From assembly GCF_003201975.1 (NCBI RefSeq), contig NZ_QJJQ01000016.1:56968-120967 (forward strand): 64,000 nucleotides of DNA, read 5' to 3'. The position numbers and the translations under genes are program-made. Below, in pieces: positions 36,148 through 44,499 of the stretch (its first letter is position 1; every line of letters starts with the position of its first letter). Below the pieces are notes generated by a model, which searched no databases, had not been told where the DNA came from, and saw only the letters and a list, made by a program, of their open reading frames with translations. This stretch comes from Pseudogracilibacillus auburnensis (GTDB lineage: Bacteria; Bacillota; Bacilli; Bacillales; Amphibacillaceae).

Positions 36148-37164
36148 TTATTTCCCGAAATTTAAAGCAGCATCAAAAATATCTGCACCAATAGACTCTC
36201 TATATTGATCATATAAAGGGTTCATTGCTTCCTTAAATGCTTCCAGCTCCTCAGTACTTAATGTTGTTATTTCAATCCCTGAATCCTCTAATGTTTGTAA
36301 ATCTCGTGCTTCTATATCACTTACAACACTAGCAATCTCCTCTTCCACTTCATCGATAATTGTTTCTAACTCTACTTTAATATCTTCTGGTAACCCATCC
36401 CAAAACTCTTTATTTGTAATAAACGGATAGCTTCCTGGAGCATGATTTGTCACTGTTAAATAATCTTGTACTTCAAATAAATTTGCTGTTGCTATTTCTG
36501 TAAATGAATTTTCTTGCCCGTCTATTGTACCTTGTTGTAAAGCCATATATAATTCACTATAAGGTAACACAACTGCGCTAGCTCCTAACATTGTATATTG
36601 CTCTTCAAGTAAGCCACCTGCCATCACTCGCATTTTTAAGCCTTCTAAATCTTTTGGACTGTTTACTGGTCGTTTTGAGTTTGTAATTTGTTTAAAGTTA
36701 CCGAACCAAGTGCTTAAAATTTTTAAATTATTTTTCTCAATTTTACTTCTTAATAAAAGCCCTTCTTCACTTTTGTCAAAATTTCTTAGTTGCTCCGTAC
36801 TTTCAAATAAAAATGGCATATTGTAAAGTTGGTATGCTGGATCCATTCCAACTAAAGCTGCTGTAGGACCTGATAACATTTGAATATTTCCTGCTTGTAA
36901 TGCCTCTAACCCTTCATCGATATCAAATAAAGAGGAGTTAGGATACACTTCTACTTCTACAGATTCTCCAAGACGCTCTTCAACAAGTTCTTTAAATAAA
37001 TCTGCTCCTATTCCTTGTGGGTGATCCTCAGATGCTTCATGTACTAATTTAATCGTAATAGCATCATTTCCTTTTCTATCTTGTTCCCCAGTTTTATTAC
37101 CATTTGATGAACATGCAATTAATAACATACTAATAGTTGTGAATATAAATAATATTTTTTTCAT
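36148..37164 (-). CDS. TRAP transporter substrate-binding lipoprotein (DctP family)
   Basis: 338 residues with a lipoprotein signal peptide (TTISMLLIACSS, Cys at about 18) and the DctP fold: HEASEDHPQGIGADLFKELVEERLG, TNSKRPVNSPKDLEGLKMRVM (carboxylate-binding Arg) and ALQQGTIDGQENSFTEI. It captures the ligand at the outer membrane surface. A cre site lies 45-58 bp upstream. Given the enzymes in the operon, an N-acylated diamino acid is a candidate ligand (inference). Confidence 0.9.
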   Translation of the reverse strand: MKKILFIFTTISMLLIACSSNGNKTGEQDRKGNDAITIKLVHEASEDHPQGIGADLFKELVEERLGESVEVEVYPNSSLFDIDEGLEALQAGNIQMLSGPTAALVGMDPAYQLYNMPFLFESTEQLRNFDKSEEGLLLRSKIEKNNLKILSTWFGNFKQITNSKRPVNSPKDLEGLKMRVMAGGLLEEQYTMLGASAVVLPYSELYMALQQGTIDGQENSFTEIATANLFEVQDYLTVTNHAPGSYPFITNKEFWDGLPEDIKVELETIIDEVEEEIASVVSDIEARDLQTLEDSGIEITTLSTEELEAFKEAMNPLYDQYRESIGADIFDAALNFGK

Positions 37165-37208
37165 AATACTATCTCCTTTTTCATATCTTTGTTACCTATT
37201 CGACTAAT

Positions 37209-37222
37209 TTAAAGCGCTTTCA
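37209..37222 (-). promoter_or_regulatory. cre site (CcpA) upstream of the second dctP
   Basis: Minus strand TGAAAGCGCTTTAA, 13 of 14 to TGWAANCGNTNWCA, in the 75-bp gap between ord and dctP. Confidence 0.5.
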
Positions 37223-37239
37223 AATCTGGTATAAGATTT

Positions 37240-38241
37240 TTATTCATTAAAAATTGATGGTAGTCTAGGTAAATCAAGAATATTTATTAATCCAGCTTGC
37301 GACTCTATAATTAACGGAATCATGTTGATAATCATTGCAACTGTTCCAATGCCACCCGGTATTTCTGGTTCTATCTTTACCTTAATATTTGGTACACCCT
37401 GTATTTCAACTTCATCCTTCGTTTCAGGATAATTATTGGCACAAACCTGTTGTGGATGTTCGAATGTTATTACTTTATTATTTTTAAAATGGGCAACAGC
37501 TTTATGATTACATCCAATAACATTTCCTTTATCTATTATTTCACCTTGAACAGTAACTTTTTCATTTGTAATGATTGGTTCTTTTTCTTCCTTTAAACGA
37601 ATGAGTTCCCATTTAAATGCTTTTGCAATTAGATGAATAGACTGTGCAAATCCCACATGACCTACAACTTTTTTACTGCGAACATCTTCTTCAAATTCCT
37701 TTACGGATAATCCTACACCTTGGCTTCTCAAAACAGTTGTGCCAAATTCAGAAAGATCATTTACTCTTGTAGCTTTAATTTCATTAATATTTAAACATGT
37801 ATTTGATAGTACAATGATAAATAAGTCTAGGATAAAGCCTGGATTTATGCCTGTACCTAATATAGTAATATTTTTATTTAGTGCTAATTTATTTAATTTA
37901 TCAGCAATCTCTTTATTAGTTGCCTCTGGGTAAGACATTTCCTCGGCAATTGTCAGGATATTCACTTCTTTATTTGCCAATTCCACTAAGAGTGGTTCTA
38001 TTTGGATTAAAAATGAAGCTGAAGTGACAATTGCTAACTCAACATCTTTCCACTCAATATCTTCTAGTGAATTGTAAATAGGTATTTGTTTATTATCCTT
38101 AATATAATCATTAGTAAACTTACCCTTATACATAGGATTAGTATCAATAACTGCCTTCACATGGACAGTTTCTTTTTTATTTAATTCTTCTATTGTTTTT
38201 GTCCCCATTGCTCCAAAACCAACAACAACTATATTTGTCAT
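37240..38241 (-). CDS. ord: 2,4-diaminopentanoate dehydrogenase-like protein (Ord)
   Basis: A 333-residue dehydrogenase with a dihydrodipicolinate-reductase-like Rossmann domain: VVGFGAMGTKTIEEL (5-19) and a central domain with GTGINPGFILDLFIIVLS. In clostridial ornithine fermentation Ord deaminates (2R,4S)-2,4-diaminopentanoate to 2-amino-4-oxopentanoate with NAD(P)+. The identification is strengthened by OrtA and OrtB, which use that product, in the same operon. Related sequences include other short-chain amino acid dehydrogenases, so the exact substrate is not certain. It starts 9 bp after the XRE-cupin regulator gene. Confidence 0.78.
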   Translation of the reverse strand: MTNIVVVGFGAMGTKTIEELNKKETVHVKAVIDTNPMYKGKFTNDYIKDNKQIPIYNSLEDIEWKDVELAIVTSASFLIQIEPLLVELANKEVNILTIAEEMSYPEATNKEIADKLNKLALNKNITILGTGINPGFILDLFIIVLSNTCLNINEIKATRVNDLSEFGTTVLRSQGVGLSVKEFEEDVRSKKVVGHVGFAQSIHLIAKAFKWELIRLKEEKEPIITNEKVTVQGEIIDKGNVIGCNHKAVAHFKNNKVITFEHPQQVCANNYPETKDEVEIQGVPNIKVKIEPEIPGGIGTVAMIINMIPLIIESQAGLINILDLPRLPSIFNE

Positions 38242-38250
38242 TTTCTCCCC

Positions 38251-38793
38251 CTAAAAATCAGCCGGATTTATTACGGAAATTATTATAGCTTCACCCTTAC
38301 CTGAATTAACTACATTATGTGGCGTATTTTCAGGATAATAAATGCTATCTCCTTCTTCTAACTTATATACTTCATTATTAATCGTAAATTCAACTTGTCC
38401 TTTATTAATAAAACAACATTCTTGACCTTTATGTCCAATCGGATTTTCTCCAAGTCTTCCTCCTTCTTCAATACGAGTGAGTAATAATTGAAATTCACTA
38501 ACAGATGAAGGCGACAACATTTCATATGTGAAATTAGAATTTGGTAACATTATTTTTTTTCTTTCTTTACGTCTTATTACTGTACTTCCTTTTTCTATTT
38601 CATCATTAAAAAAACTAGTCATCGGTATATCGAAAACGTTTGCTATGTTTTTCAGCATTGTAATGGAAGGGCTTGAAATATTTCTTTCTACCTGACTGAT
38701 ATGACTATTACTTATACCAAGTTTTTCAGCTAATTCTTTAATTGACATATTTTTTTCTTCTCGGATATATCTTATTTTCTTACCTAAATCCAT
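38251..38793 (-). CDS. XRE-cupin transcriptional regulator
   Basis: 180 residues: an N-terminal XRE HTH (GKKIRYIREEKNMSIKELAEKLGISNSHISQVER, 4-37) and a C-terminal cupin domain (about 105-178; HKGQECCFINKGQVEF and YKLEEGDSIYYPENTPHNVVNSG). Such regulators control amino-acid, polyamine and putrescine catabolism, the cupin binding the effector. It lies within the ort operon and has its own promoter at 38827-38856 with a palindromic element also found before ortA, so it probably regulates both promoters. Confidence 0.92.
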   Translation of the reverse strand: MDLGKKIRYIREEKNMSIKELAEKLGISNSHISQVERNISSPSITMLKNIANVFDIPMTSFFNDEIEKGSTVIRRKERKKIMLPNSNFTYEMLSPSSVSEFQLLLTRIEEGGRLGENPIGHKGQECCFINKGQVEFTINNEVYKLEEGDSIYYPENTPHNVVNSGKGEAIIISVINPADF

Positions 38794-38826
38794 TTTTATC
38801 TTACCCCTTCAATAATAATTAGTATA

Positions 38827-38881
38827 ACTTTATCACAACAAGGGGTTAACTGTCAATGAATTTATTAACTAAAAGTTAATT
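38827..38881 (-). promoter_or_regulatory. Promoter and operator of the XRE-cupin gene (shared 36-bp element)
   Basis: Plus-strand half-sites TTAACT (38846-38851) and AGTTAA (38874-38879) form an inverted repeat with 22 bases between. A -35 TTGACA (minus, 38851-38856) lies inside it, with TAAAGT (38827-38832) as a weak -10 at 18 bases. The element 38846-38881 is 31 of 36 identical to 42183-42218 by eye, with the same spacing. Confidence 0.65.
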
Positions 38882-38891
38882 GAAATGTGAT

Positions 38892-40091
38892 TTACATACA
38901 TATTTTCAGAGCCATATAAGCATAAAATCTCGCTGCCTTTATTACTTCAGAAACAGGAATTTGTTCATCATTTGCATGAGCATATTTAATATCCCCTGGG
39001 CCACAAACAACACTCGTAATCCCAGCAGTACTTAACTGAGCCGCATCCGACCAACCTTGGAAAACCCCTAAATCAGAGTCCACATTAAAAAGTTTCTGCA
39101 TACCATTTTGTAAATCTTTAACAAAAACATGTTCACTCGGTGTGCTAAGTGGAACATGAACTCCTGTCGCTTCAGACATTCTTCTAACATCTGCTTTAAA
39201 TGTTGGATCTTTTTTATGAAGTTCATTAATTATTTTTTCAAAGTCTTGCTTCATGGATTGAGTTGATTCACTCGGTACCCATCTACGATCAATACTTATT
39301 TTACATGTGTTCGGTATGACATTAGGATCAACACCACCTTGAATCACTCCTATATTTAATGTCGGTTCACCTAGAAGCGGATCTTTTTTCTTTTTTAGGT
39401 CGTTAATTAACTCTTTTTCAATCAGATGAATTAATTTTGTAGCTTGACTTATCGCATTTACTCCTTTTTCTGGAGTACTTCCGTGAGAAGATTGACCATG
39501 TACTGTAATTTCAATCCATTCCATCCCCTTATGCCCTATCATAATTTGCAGGTTAGTAGGTTCGCCTACTATCGCATAATCAGCAAGTGGATATTTTTGA
39601 TCTACTATTCTTTTCGCACCAATACACCTTTGTTCTTCATCAATAACACCCGTGAAAAGTAATTTTCCACGTAATGAAATATTTGCTCTTTTTATTGCTA
39701 CAACCGCTATCATCATTGCAGCAATAGCTCCCTTCATATCAACAGCACCTCTTCCATAGACTAACCCTCCATGGATTGTCGGATTAAAAGGGTCTGTCAT
39801 ATTATAAGAGGGAACTGTATCCGTATGACCATTTAACATTAGGTTTTTCCCTTTAGCCCCCTTTCCCAATGTAGCGTAAATATTAGGTCTTGAATCAGTG
39901 ACAAAGTCAAGTTCTGAATCTATACAATCTGCTCGGAAAAATGAATCAATAAACTTACATATTGTTAATTCATCCGTATCACTTTCTTTGTGACTTTCAA
40001 TTCTGATTAAGTCTAACAATAAATCACTAACTTCTTTTTCACTTATTTCTTGATCTACTGTCTTAAATGCTTGATCAACTTTTATTGTCAC
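38892..40091 (-). CDS. M20 family deacylase (ArgE/DapE type)
   Basis: A 399-residue zinc peptidase-fold amidohydrolase: LMLNGHTDTVP (metal His, Asp), YGRGAVDMKGAIAAMM (bridging Asp), TGVIDEEQRCIGA (catalytic Glu pair), IVGEPT and a dimerisation domain around HGQSSHGSTPEKGVNA. Members remove acetyl, succinyl or similar groups from diamino acids such as acetylornithine or succinyl-diaminopimelate. In this operon it would free an amino group before Ord and OrtAB act, much as DoeB deacetylates an ectoine-derived diamino acid after TRAP uptake. That role is inferred from context. Confidence 0.87.
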   Translation of the reverse strand: MTIKVDQAFKTVDQEISEKEVSDLLLDLIRIESHKESDTDELTICKFIDSFFRADCIDSELDFVTDSRPNIYATLGKGAKGKNLMLNGHTDTVPSYNMTDPFNPTIHGGLVYGRGAVDMKGAIAAMMIAVVAIKRANISLRGKLLFTGVIDEEQRCIGAKRIVDQKYPLADYAIVGEPTNLQIMIGHKGMEWIEITVHGQSSHGSTPEKGVNAISQATKLIHLIEKELINDLKKKKDPLLGEPTLNIGVIQGGVDPNVIPNTCKISIDRRWVPSESTQSMKQDFEKIINELHKKDPTFKADVRRMSEATGVHVPLSTPSEHVFVKDLQNGMQKLFNVDSDLGVFQGWSDAAQLSTAGITSVVCGPGDIKYAHANDEQIPVSEVIKAARFYAYMALKICM

Positions 40092-40235
40092 TTTAAACTA
40101 CTCCTTTTCTTTGTACTAAGTTTAAAAAAGATTTTATAAAAAGCCTCGGATCAAAGTATGTGTTTACTCCGTTTGAACCTTAGTCTTAGTTATATTGTAG
40201 AGGACGTGCTAGCACGGTTATTGCAAAAAACGTAG

Positions 40236-41660
40236 CTAAAATAAAAATGTTTTAACTCTATCAATAGACCATTTAGTTTCATCTGATAAAAATTTTATTT
40301 CACTGTCTGTTAATTCTACCTTGTCCATTTTATTGTTAACTTTAAAATTAATAAATGAGCCTCTTAAATAATCCAAATCCACATCCTTAATACTAAGTTG
40401 TGATATATTTTCAGGGATGATGATATTTTCACCCGGAATATTATTTTCTGGATTACCTCTCATTATTTTAACGCCATTTTCTTTAGCAAAAGTTAATTGT
40501 GCTGTAGGATGCTTTCCTGCACCTGTATATTCTGTTTCTTGAACAACAATTATTTGATCTGATCTCATTTCTTTCGCAAGTGAAATAGCTGCAGTCAACG
40601 ATGTATTTCCCGCTGGTCCTCTTTCCATTCCTTCCAATTGAGCAAGCATTTCTGTTGTATAGAACACTTCACCTTGTGATATTAAAACATATCTATCAAG
40701 ATATCTTAGTGGTCTAGCAGCACTAAAAGGGACATCTACACGATCAGGATTAATTGAAAAAGGTATTCCAAATCCCGTATGACCTGTAGTAAATGATTTT
40801 CGATTAAAATCTTGATCACTTGCCATATGGAGCCCTTTTAAATCAACACTTGCCCCGATAACTTGCGTATTACTTGCCCCGGCTTTTATTAACCCTCTTG
40901 CTGTTCCCGTTACATTTCCACCACCTGCATTTGTAACAATGACTGCATCTGGAAACTGATTAAATCTAGTTTGACATTCTTCCGCTATTTCATAGCCTAA
41001 TGTTTCAACACCCGCTATAGATAATGGTGAGTACAATGATGCATTAAAATACCCAGTTTCTTTTAGCGTACTAAGAAAAGTAAAGAACAATTCAGGACCA
41101 ACTGTTAATTGAATAACTTCTGCACCATAAGAAGCACAAGCTCGACTTTTCTCTAAAATTTCGGGTTGACCTACTTTATTACTATCAAATACTTCTTGGA
41201 TAATAATCGCTTTCAATCCGTGCATTGCTGCTTGTGATGCTACCGCTGCTCCAAAATTTCCACTCGTAGCACATACAACACCTTCGTATCCTTTCTCTTT
41301 CGCTTGATGAATGGACAAAGAAGCCCTTCTATCTTTAAAACTACCTGAGGGATTACAAGCTTCATCTTTAATAAAGATTTTAGCTCCATAACCCTTTTTT
41401 GATATTTTAGAAATAAGTTTATTTATATTTTTCATTTCGACTAGTGGAGTATTACCCACCTTATTTGAATTTTGAATATCCCTAATTTTATCAATCGAAT
41501 AAGAATAGTGATTCATCATTTGATCATAGTTAAATCCAATTTGATCAAATTTATACTTCAAAAAGTCAATTCCTAAAGAACTTTTAATAATTTCATTTTT
41601 TTCTTGTATGATTGCTTGATACAAATTAGTCGTTATGGGAATCCCCTCCAGTCTCTTCAT
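40236..41660 (-). CDS. ortB: 2-amino-4-oxopentanoate thiolase, beta subunit (OrtB)
   Basis: 474 residues of the PLP fold-type II superfamily, as OrtB is. The PLP lysine motif is NPSGSFKDRRAS (about 112-123), with CATSGNFGAAVAS and TNAGGGNVTGTARG (phosphate loop). OrtAB cleaves 2-amino-4-oxopentanoate with CoA to alanine and acetyl-CoA. The ATG at 41660 lies 35 bases inside ortA and has no good ribosome site; a GGAGGGG sits just downstream of it, so the true start may be a later codon and translation is probably coupled to ortA. Confidence 0.85.
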   Translation of the reverse strand: MKRLEGIPITTNLYQAIIQEKNEIIKSSLGIDFLKYKFDQIGFNYDQMMNHYSYSIDKIRDIQNSNKVGNTPLVEMKNINKLISKISKKGYGAKIFIKDEACNPSGSFKDRRASLSIHQAKEKGYEGVVCATSGNFGAAVASQAAMHGLKAIIIQEVFDSNKVGQPEILEKSRACASYGAEVIQLTVGPELFFTFLSTLKETGYFNASLYSPLSIAGVETLGYEIAEECQTRFNQFPDAVIVTNAGGGNVTGTARGLIKAGASNTQVIGASVDLKGLHMASDQDFNRKSFTTGHTGFGIPFSINPDRVDVPFSAARPLRYLDRYVLISQGEVFYTTEMLAQLEGMERGPAGNTSLTAAISLAKEMRSDQIIVVQETEYTGAGKHPTAQLTFAKENGVKIMRGNPENNIPGENIIIPENISQLSIKDVDLDYLRGSFINFKVNNKMDKVELTDSEIKFLSDETKWSIDRVKTFLF

Positions 41661-41946
41661 GAAGTATAGCGTTTAACTCTCGTCCAATCGTTAACAACTC
41701 TTGGATAGGCTGTCCATAATGATGCGTAAATTTTGGTTTTCTATTGACTAAAGTTCCAATATGCCGACGCCCTATAACCGATATAATGGAGGCTTCATCT
41801 CCTACATTTGAACTCTTTTCTAAAAAACCTTGAACATATGAAATTAACGGCACAATTTTTGTATCTTCCGGCAATTTCGCAACTCTCTCATCTGCCTCAA
41901 GAATTACCTTTTCGATTTCTACCCAATCACCTTTTATCGCCTTCAT
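41626..41946 (-). CDS. ortA: 2-amino-4-oxopentanoate thiolase, alpha subunit (OrtA)
   Basis: A 106-residue protein that matches OrtA in layout: KGDWVEIEKVILEADERVAKLPEDTKIVPLI, then VGDEASIISVIGRRHIGTLV and PKFTHHYGQP. OrtA is the small subunit needed for the PLP-dependent thiolase reaction. ATG 41944-41946 is the start because AAAGGAGG lies five bases before it; an in-frame TTG 24 bases upstream overlaps that site. First gene of an eight-gene minus-strand operon running to 34283. Confidence 0.85.
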   Translation of the reverse strand: MKAIKGDWVEIEKVILEADERVAKLPEDTKIVPLISYVQGFLEKSSNVGDEASIISVIGRRHIGTLVNRKPKFTHHYGQPIQELLTIGRELNAILHEETGGDSHND

Positions 41947-42164
41947 AAAATCCTCCTTTCTAAAAGTCAATCTCTAAAGTTGTTGGAAAATGAAATAAAT
42001 AACTAACATCCCACCCTAAAAAGGATTATTTCAGATGGAATTTATTCCCTACTGAACCTATTCCACATTTTTCGTAATTAATCGACATTTTCTGACATCT
42101 ACACAGTAAGGATTTTTATTTCGCGCAAGAAATAATCTTATAGTTATTTTATTCACTTTTAATT

Positions 42165-42218
42165 AATTTATCAAAGATTATTTTAACTGTCAATGTATTA
42201 TTTAATTATAAGTTAATT
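42165..42218 (-). promoter_or_regulatory. ortA promoter with the shared palindromic operator
   Basis: Minus strand TTGACA (42188-42193), a 17-base spacer and TAAATT (42165-42170). Half-sites TTAACT (42183-42188) and AGTTAA (42211-42216) frame the -35 box exactly as in the XRE-cupin promoter. The leader to ortA is about 215 nt, with no structure I can name. Confidence 0.65.
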
Positions 42219-42383
42219 TTCACTTTATTAAGGATATGGTCAGGGGTTTAAAATTTGCTTAGATATCAAGCCTCAACAGTTTTATATAAAATGAACAAAA
42301 TAAAAAAGACCTTTACATTGATGAAAACCTCATCTATCGAAACCACTTCTCGTCAATTGTTAAAGAACTTTTTCTATAAATGT

Positions 42384-42424
42384 AAAATACCCTTGCATTG
42401 AAATTTAATTGCAAAGGTATTTTA
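42384..42424. terminator. Terminator of the 42446 sigma-like gene
   Basis: AAAATACC-TTGCA / TGCAA-GGTATTTT hairpin with T-rich flanks on both strands, 20 bp beyond the sigma-like stop codon. Confidence 0.75.
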
Positions 42425-42445
42425 ATTTTTTTGCCCTCTTCTCCC

Positions 42446-42994
42446 CTACACCATCTCCTCCAACTTCCTCCTCACCTCTTCATTCCCTAATTTCCGTCTC
42501 ACTTCCCGACCCCAGCTTTTCACTGCGTCTGCCGATACATTTTCTAGTTCCATAATTTCCTTTATCGACAAATCTGCAATAATAAAATATTGCACCCATT
42601 TCCACTGATTTTCAGTCAGCCTTCCACGAACTTCTTCCCAAAATGCCTTATCCTCAAGTACTATGCCAGTGATAGTAGCAACTGGCACCCCAGATCCACG
42701 ATGACGATTTCCTTCATCTATTCGTGTCAACACTTCCCGCGCAGCTTTACCATCCAACTCCGCCTCACGCATTTTTTTCCGCAATAAATCCATTAATCTA
42801 TATCTGATCTGATAATTAAGAAATGTTCCAAATTCTCCCTGACTAGGCTTATATCCTTGATACGCCTTCCACAATGCGAATATTCCTTCAGCATAAAATT
42901 CGTCATACCAGTCACCCGTTATTCCAAGTCGATGTATTTGAAAATGAATCCGGTCTTCATTCGCTTTAAAAAAAGCTTCAAAACCCCTGTCCAT
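42446..42994 (-). CDS. Sigma-70 family RNA polymerase sigma factor-like protein
   Basis: 182 residues. Region 2-like text: YAEGIFALWKAYQGYKPSQGEFGTFLNYQIRYRLMDLLRK (about 34-73), where the YKP...FxTFLxYxIR pattern is the region 2.2-2.3 signature. The C-terminal LTENQWKWVQYFIIADLSIKEIMELENVSADAVKSWGREVRRKL is region 4. AGGAGG lies seven bases before the ATG. Codon use is visibly more GC-rich than its neighbours (a string of GAA/GAG/CGG codons), which may mean recent arrival. Target promoters unknown; it lies 0.7 kb from comK, divergent. Confidence 0.75.
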   Translation of the reverse strand: MDRGFEAFFKANEDRIHFQIHRLGITGDWYDEFYAEGIFALWKAYQGYKPSQGEFGTFLNYQIRYRLMDLLRKKMREAELDGKAAREVLTRIDEGNRHRGSGVPVATITGIVLEDKAFWEEVRGRLTENQWKWVQYFIIADLSIKEIMELENVSADAVKSWGREVRRKLGNEEVRRKLEEMV

Positions 42995-43315
42995 CCATGT
43001 TCCTCCTACTGATGTATTACCGCTCGAGCAAGTAACACTATCATAAGAAGGATTGTAACAACTTGCACATCAACGAATCTTATATATCTTGCTTTAAAAG
43101 ATTCATTTCCTAAAGAAAAATAACACGTTATACGGCAATAACTTGTCATATGAAGCAAGTTATCGAATGTTACAGCACGATTAATTAATACTGCATGAAT
43201 TATATACAATCCTAATCACCTAGTTAAATACAACTATACAAAACACAAAAGGAACCTATAGGGTGTTCAACATTTAGATGATCACAGTAATAATTAGGTA
43301 AAAGGGCGGGTATAC
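42995..43315. other. Interval between sigma-like and XRE genes
   Basis: A 67-codon minus-strand frame with a TTG start (43006-43209) and one hydrophobic segment (VVTILLMIVLLARAV) is present, but codon content and the ribosome site are not convincing. I see no other structure. Confidence 0.3.
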
Positions 43316-43588
43316 GTGAATCCACAACAATATAAAATACTAAATGAAATATTTAGAAAGATTATTGGCAAACACATTCGAAACAGTAGACTAATGTGGG
43401 GTTTAACACAAGAAGAAGCAGCAGAACGCATAGGTTGTTCTGCAAAACACTTAGGTAGAATCGAGAGGGGTGAAAAAACACCAAAAGGCCTAATGCTATC
43501 CTTGATTCAATTAAAACTAGACTTACGTTCCGATGATTATTTAAAAGAATTTGAAGAAGCAATCAAAAAGTTGGAAAAAGGTAAATAA
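43316..43588 (+). CDS. Small XRE-type HTH protein
   Basis: 90 residues; a Cro/C1-type helix-turn-helix at about 17-65 (IRNSRLMWGLTQEEAAERIGCSAKHLGRIERGEKTP) followed by a short C-terminal helix LKEFEEAIKKLEKGK. The start is GTG behind AAAGGGCGGG. It is 100 bp upstream of comK and on the same strand, so it could regulate comK, but it could equally be an orphan prophage-type regulator. Confidence 0.8.
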   Translation: MNPQQYKILNEIFRKIIGKHIRNSRLMWGLTQEEAAERIGCSAKHLGRIERGEKTPKGLMLSLIQLKLDLRSDDYLKEFEEAIKKLEKGK

Positions 43589-43686
43589 TCTTCTGTAGCC
43601 ACCTCACTCAAAATAGAAGATAGCGATCAGTCGCTATCTTCCCACCTACATCCGTACCTCCCGTTTGACAAAAGGAGATAATAGAA

Positions 43687-44154
43687 ATGATTAGAGATGA
43701 TTATCTAATTAATGAAAACACGTTGGCACTATTGCCAGCAAAACAAACCGATTTTGATACAAATGTTATGGAAACTGCCCAAAAAATAAAGGTTAGAAAA
43801 ACATCCCTAGAACTTATTAAAGCAGCCTGTTACTCCGAGTGGGTCACCTACGAAGGTAGACGCCAAGCAGTCATTCACCACACAAGCTTTAAAAGAAAAG
43901 TTCCAATCCCAATCAACATTAGAAAAGGAATCTATTTCTTCCCAACACACTCACCCGCGAGCATCTATAATTCATGGATTTCCTACCATCACATCGATAA
44001 AATTAAAACAAATGCGTGCAGTCCAACAAAGGCAATGATCATTTTCTGTAATGGTCTAAAGCTTTCCGTCAATATTTCCTATCATATATTAGATAAACAA
44101 ATGAAACGAACGTTTGAATGTATGTATAGGATGAAAAGGACATTGAATTACTAA
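43687..44154 (+). CDS. comK: ComK family competence transcription factor
   Basis: 155 residues of the ComK family: DYLINENTLALLPAKQTDFDTNVMET at the N terminus, SEWVTYEGRRQAVIHHTSFKRKVPIPINI and IYFFPTHSPASIYNSWISYHHI in the middle, the two most conserved stretches. ComK activates DNA-uptake genes by binding AT-boxes. AAAGGAG lies seven bases before the ATG. Slightly shorter than B. subtilis ComK (about 190), lacking its acidic C-terminal extension, as in many ComK paralogues. Followed by a remnant of another comK-like gene. Confidence 0.85.
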   Translation: MIRDDYLINENTLALLPAKQTDFDTNVMETAQKIKVRKTSLELIKAACYSEWVTYEGRRQAVIHHTSFKRKVPIPINIRKGIYFFPTHSPASIYNSWISYHHIDKIKTNACSPTKAMIIFCNGLKLSVNISYHILDKQMKRTFECMYRMKRTLNY

Positions 44155-44366
44155 AGCAATATATGTGATCTTACTGATTGACACTACATATATTTTCAGG
44201 AAGATGCTCCCATCTCCAATCCGTTACTAATCCTCTACGTCGTTGCTGCAATAATTTTAGACTCTAAAGATTCGAAATAATTGAGCTAGAAATAAAACAA
44301 ATATTTCATTCGTTTGCCAAACATCGCTAAACAATTAACAGTTTAGTTCAATATACTGATCTACCA
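44155..44366. other. Gene-free interval after comK
   Basis: Contains no intact frame; probably includes the eroded 5' part of the comK-like remnant that starts to be readable at 44340. Confidence 0.4.
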
Positions 44367-44483
44367 ATGAAAGAAGGACCGAGCAGTCATACACCATACC
44401 AAATTAATCAAAAGCTACCGATTCCGATTAGGATTTGTAGTGCGATTTATGTCTTTTTTAGAACACTTACTAAGGAAAATTGA
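44367..44483 (+). pseudogene. Remnant of a second comK-like gene
   Basis: A 38-codon frame reads HTPYQINQKLPIPIRICSAIYVFF, which matches the VPIPINIRKGIYFFPTHSP core of the intact ComK at 43687 and its preceding HHTSFKRK segment. Nothing before or after it is in frame, so it is a decayed tandem paralogue. The match is by eye over about 25 residues. Confidence 0.5.
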
Positions 44484-44499
44484 ATTAGTAAAAGTAAAT

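Noticed and set aside
40201..40216. CGTGCTAGCACG palindrome between ortB and the M20 gene, sharing GGACGTGCTAG with the repeat at 33815
   Set aside because: Too short to call a repeat copy; may be chance or a scar, and no function can be supported.
43006..43209. 67-codon minus-strand frame with a hydrophobic segment
   Set aside because: TTG start with poor spacing, biased composition; kept only as a note on the interval.
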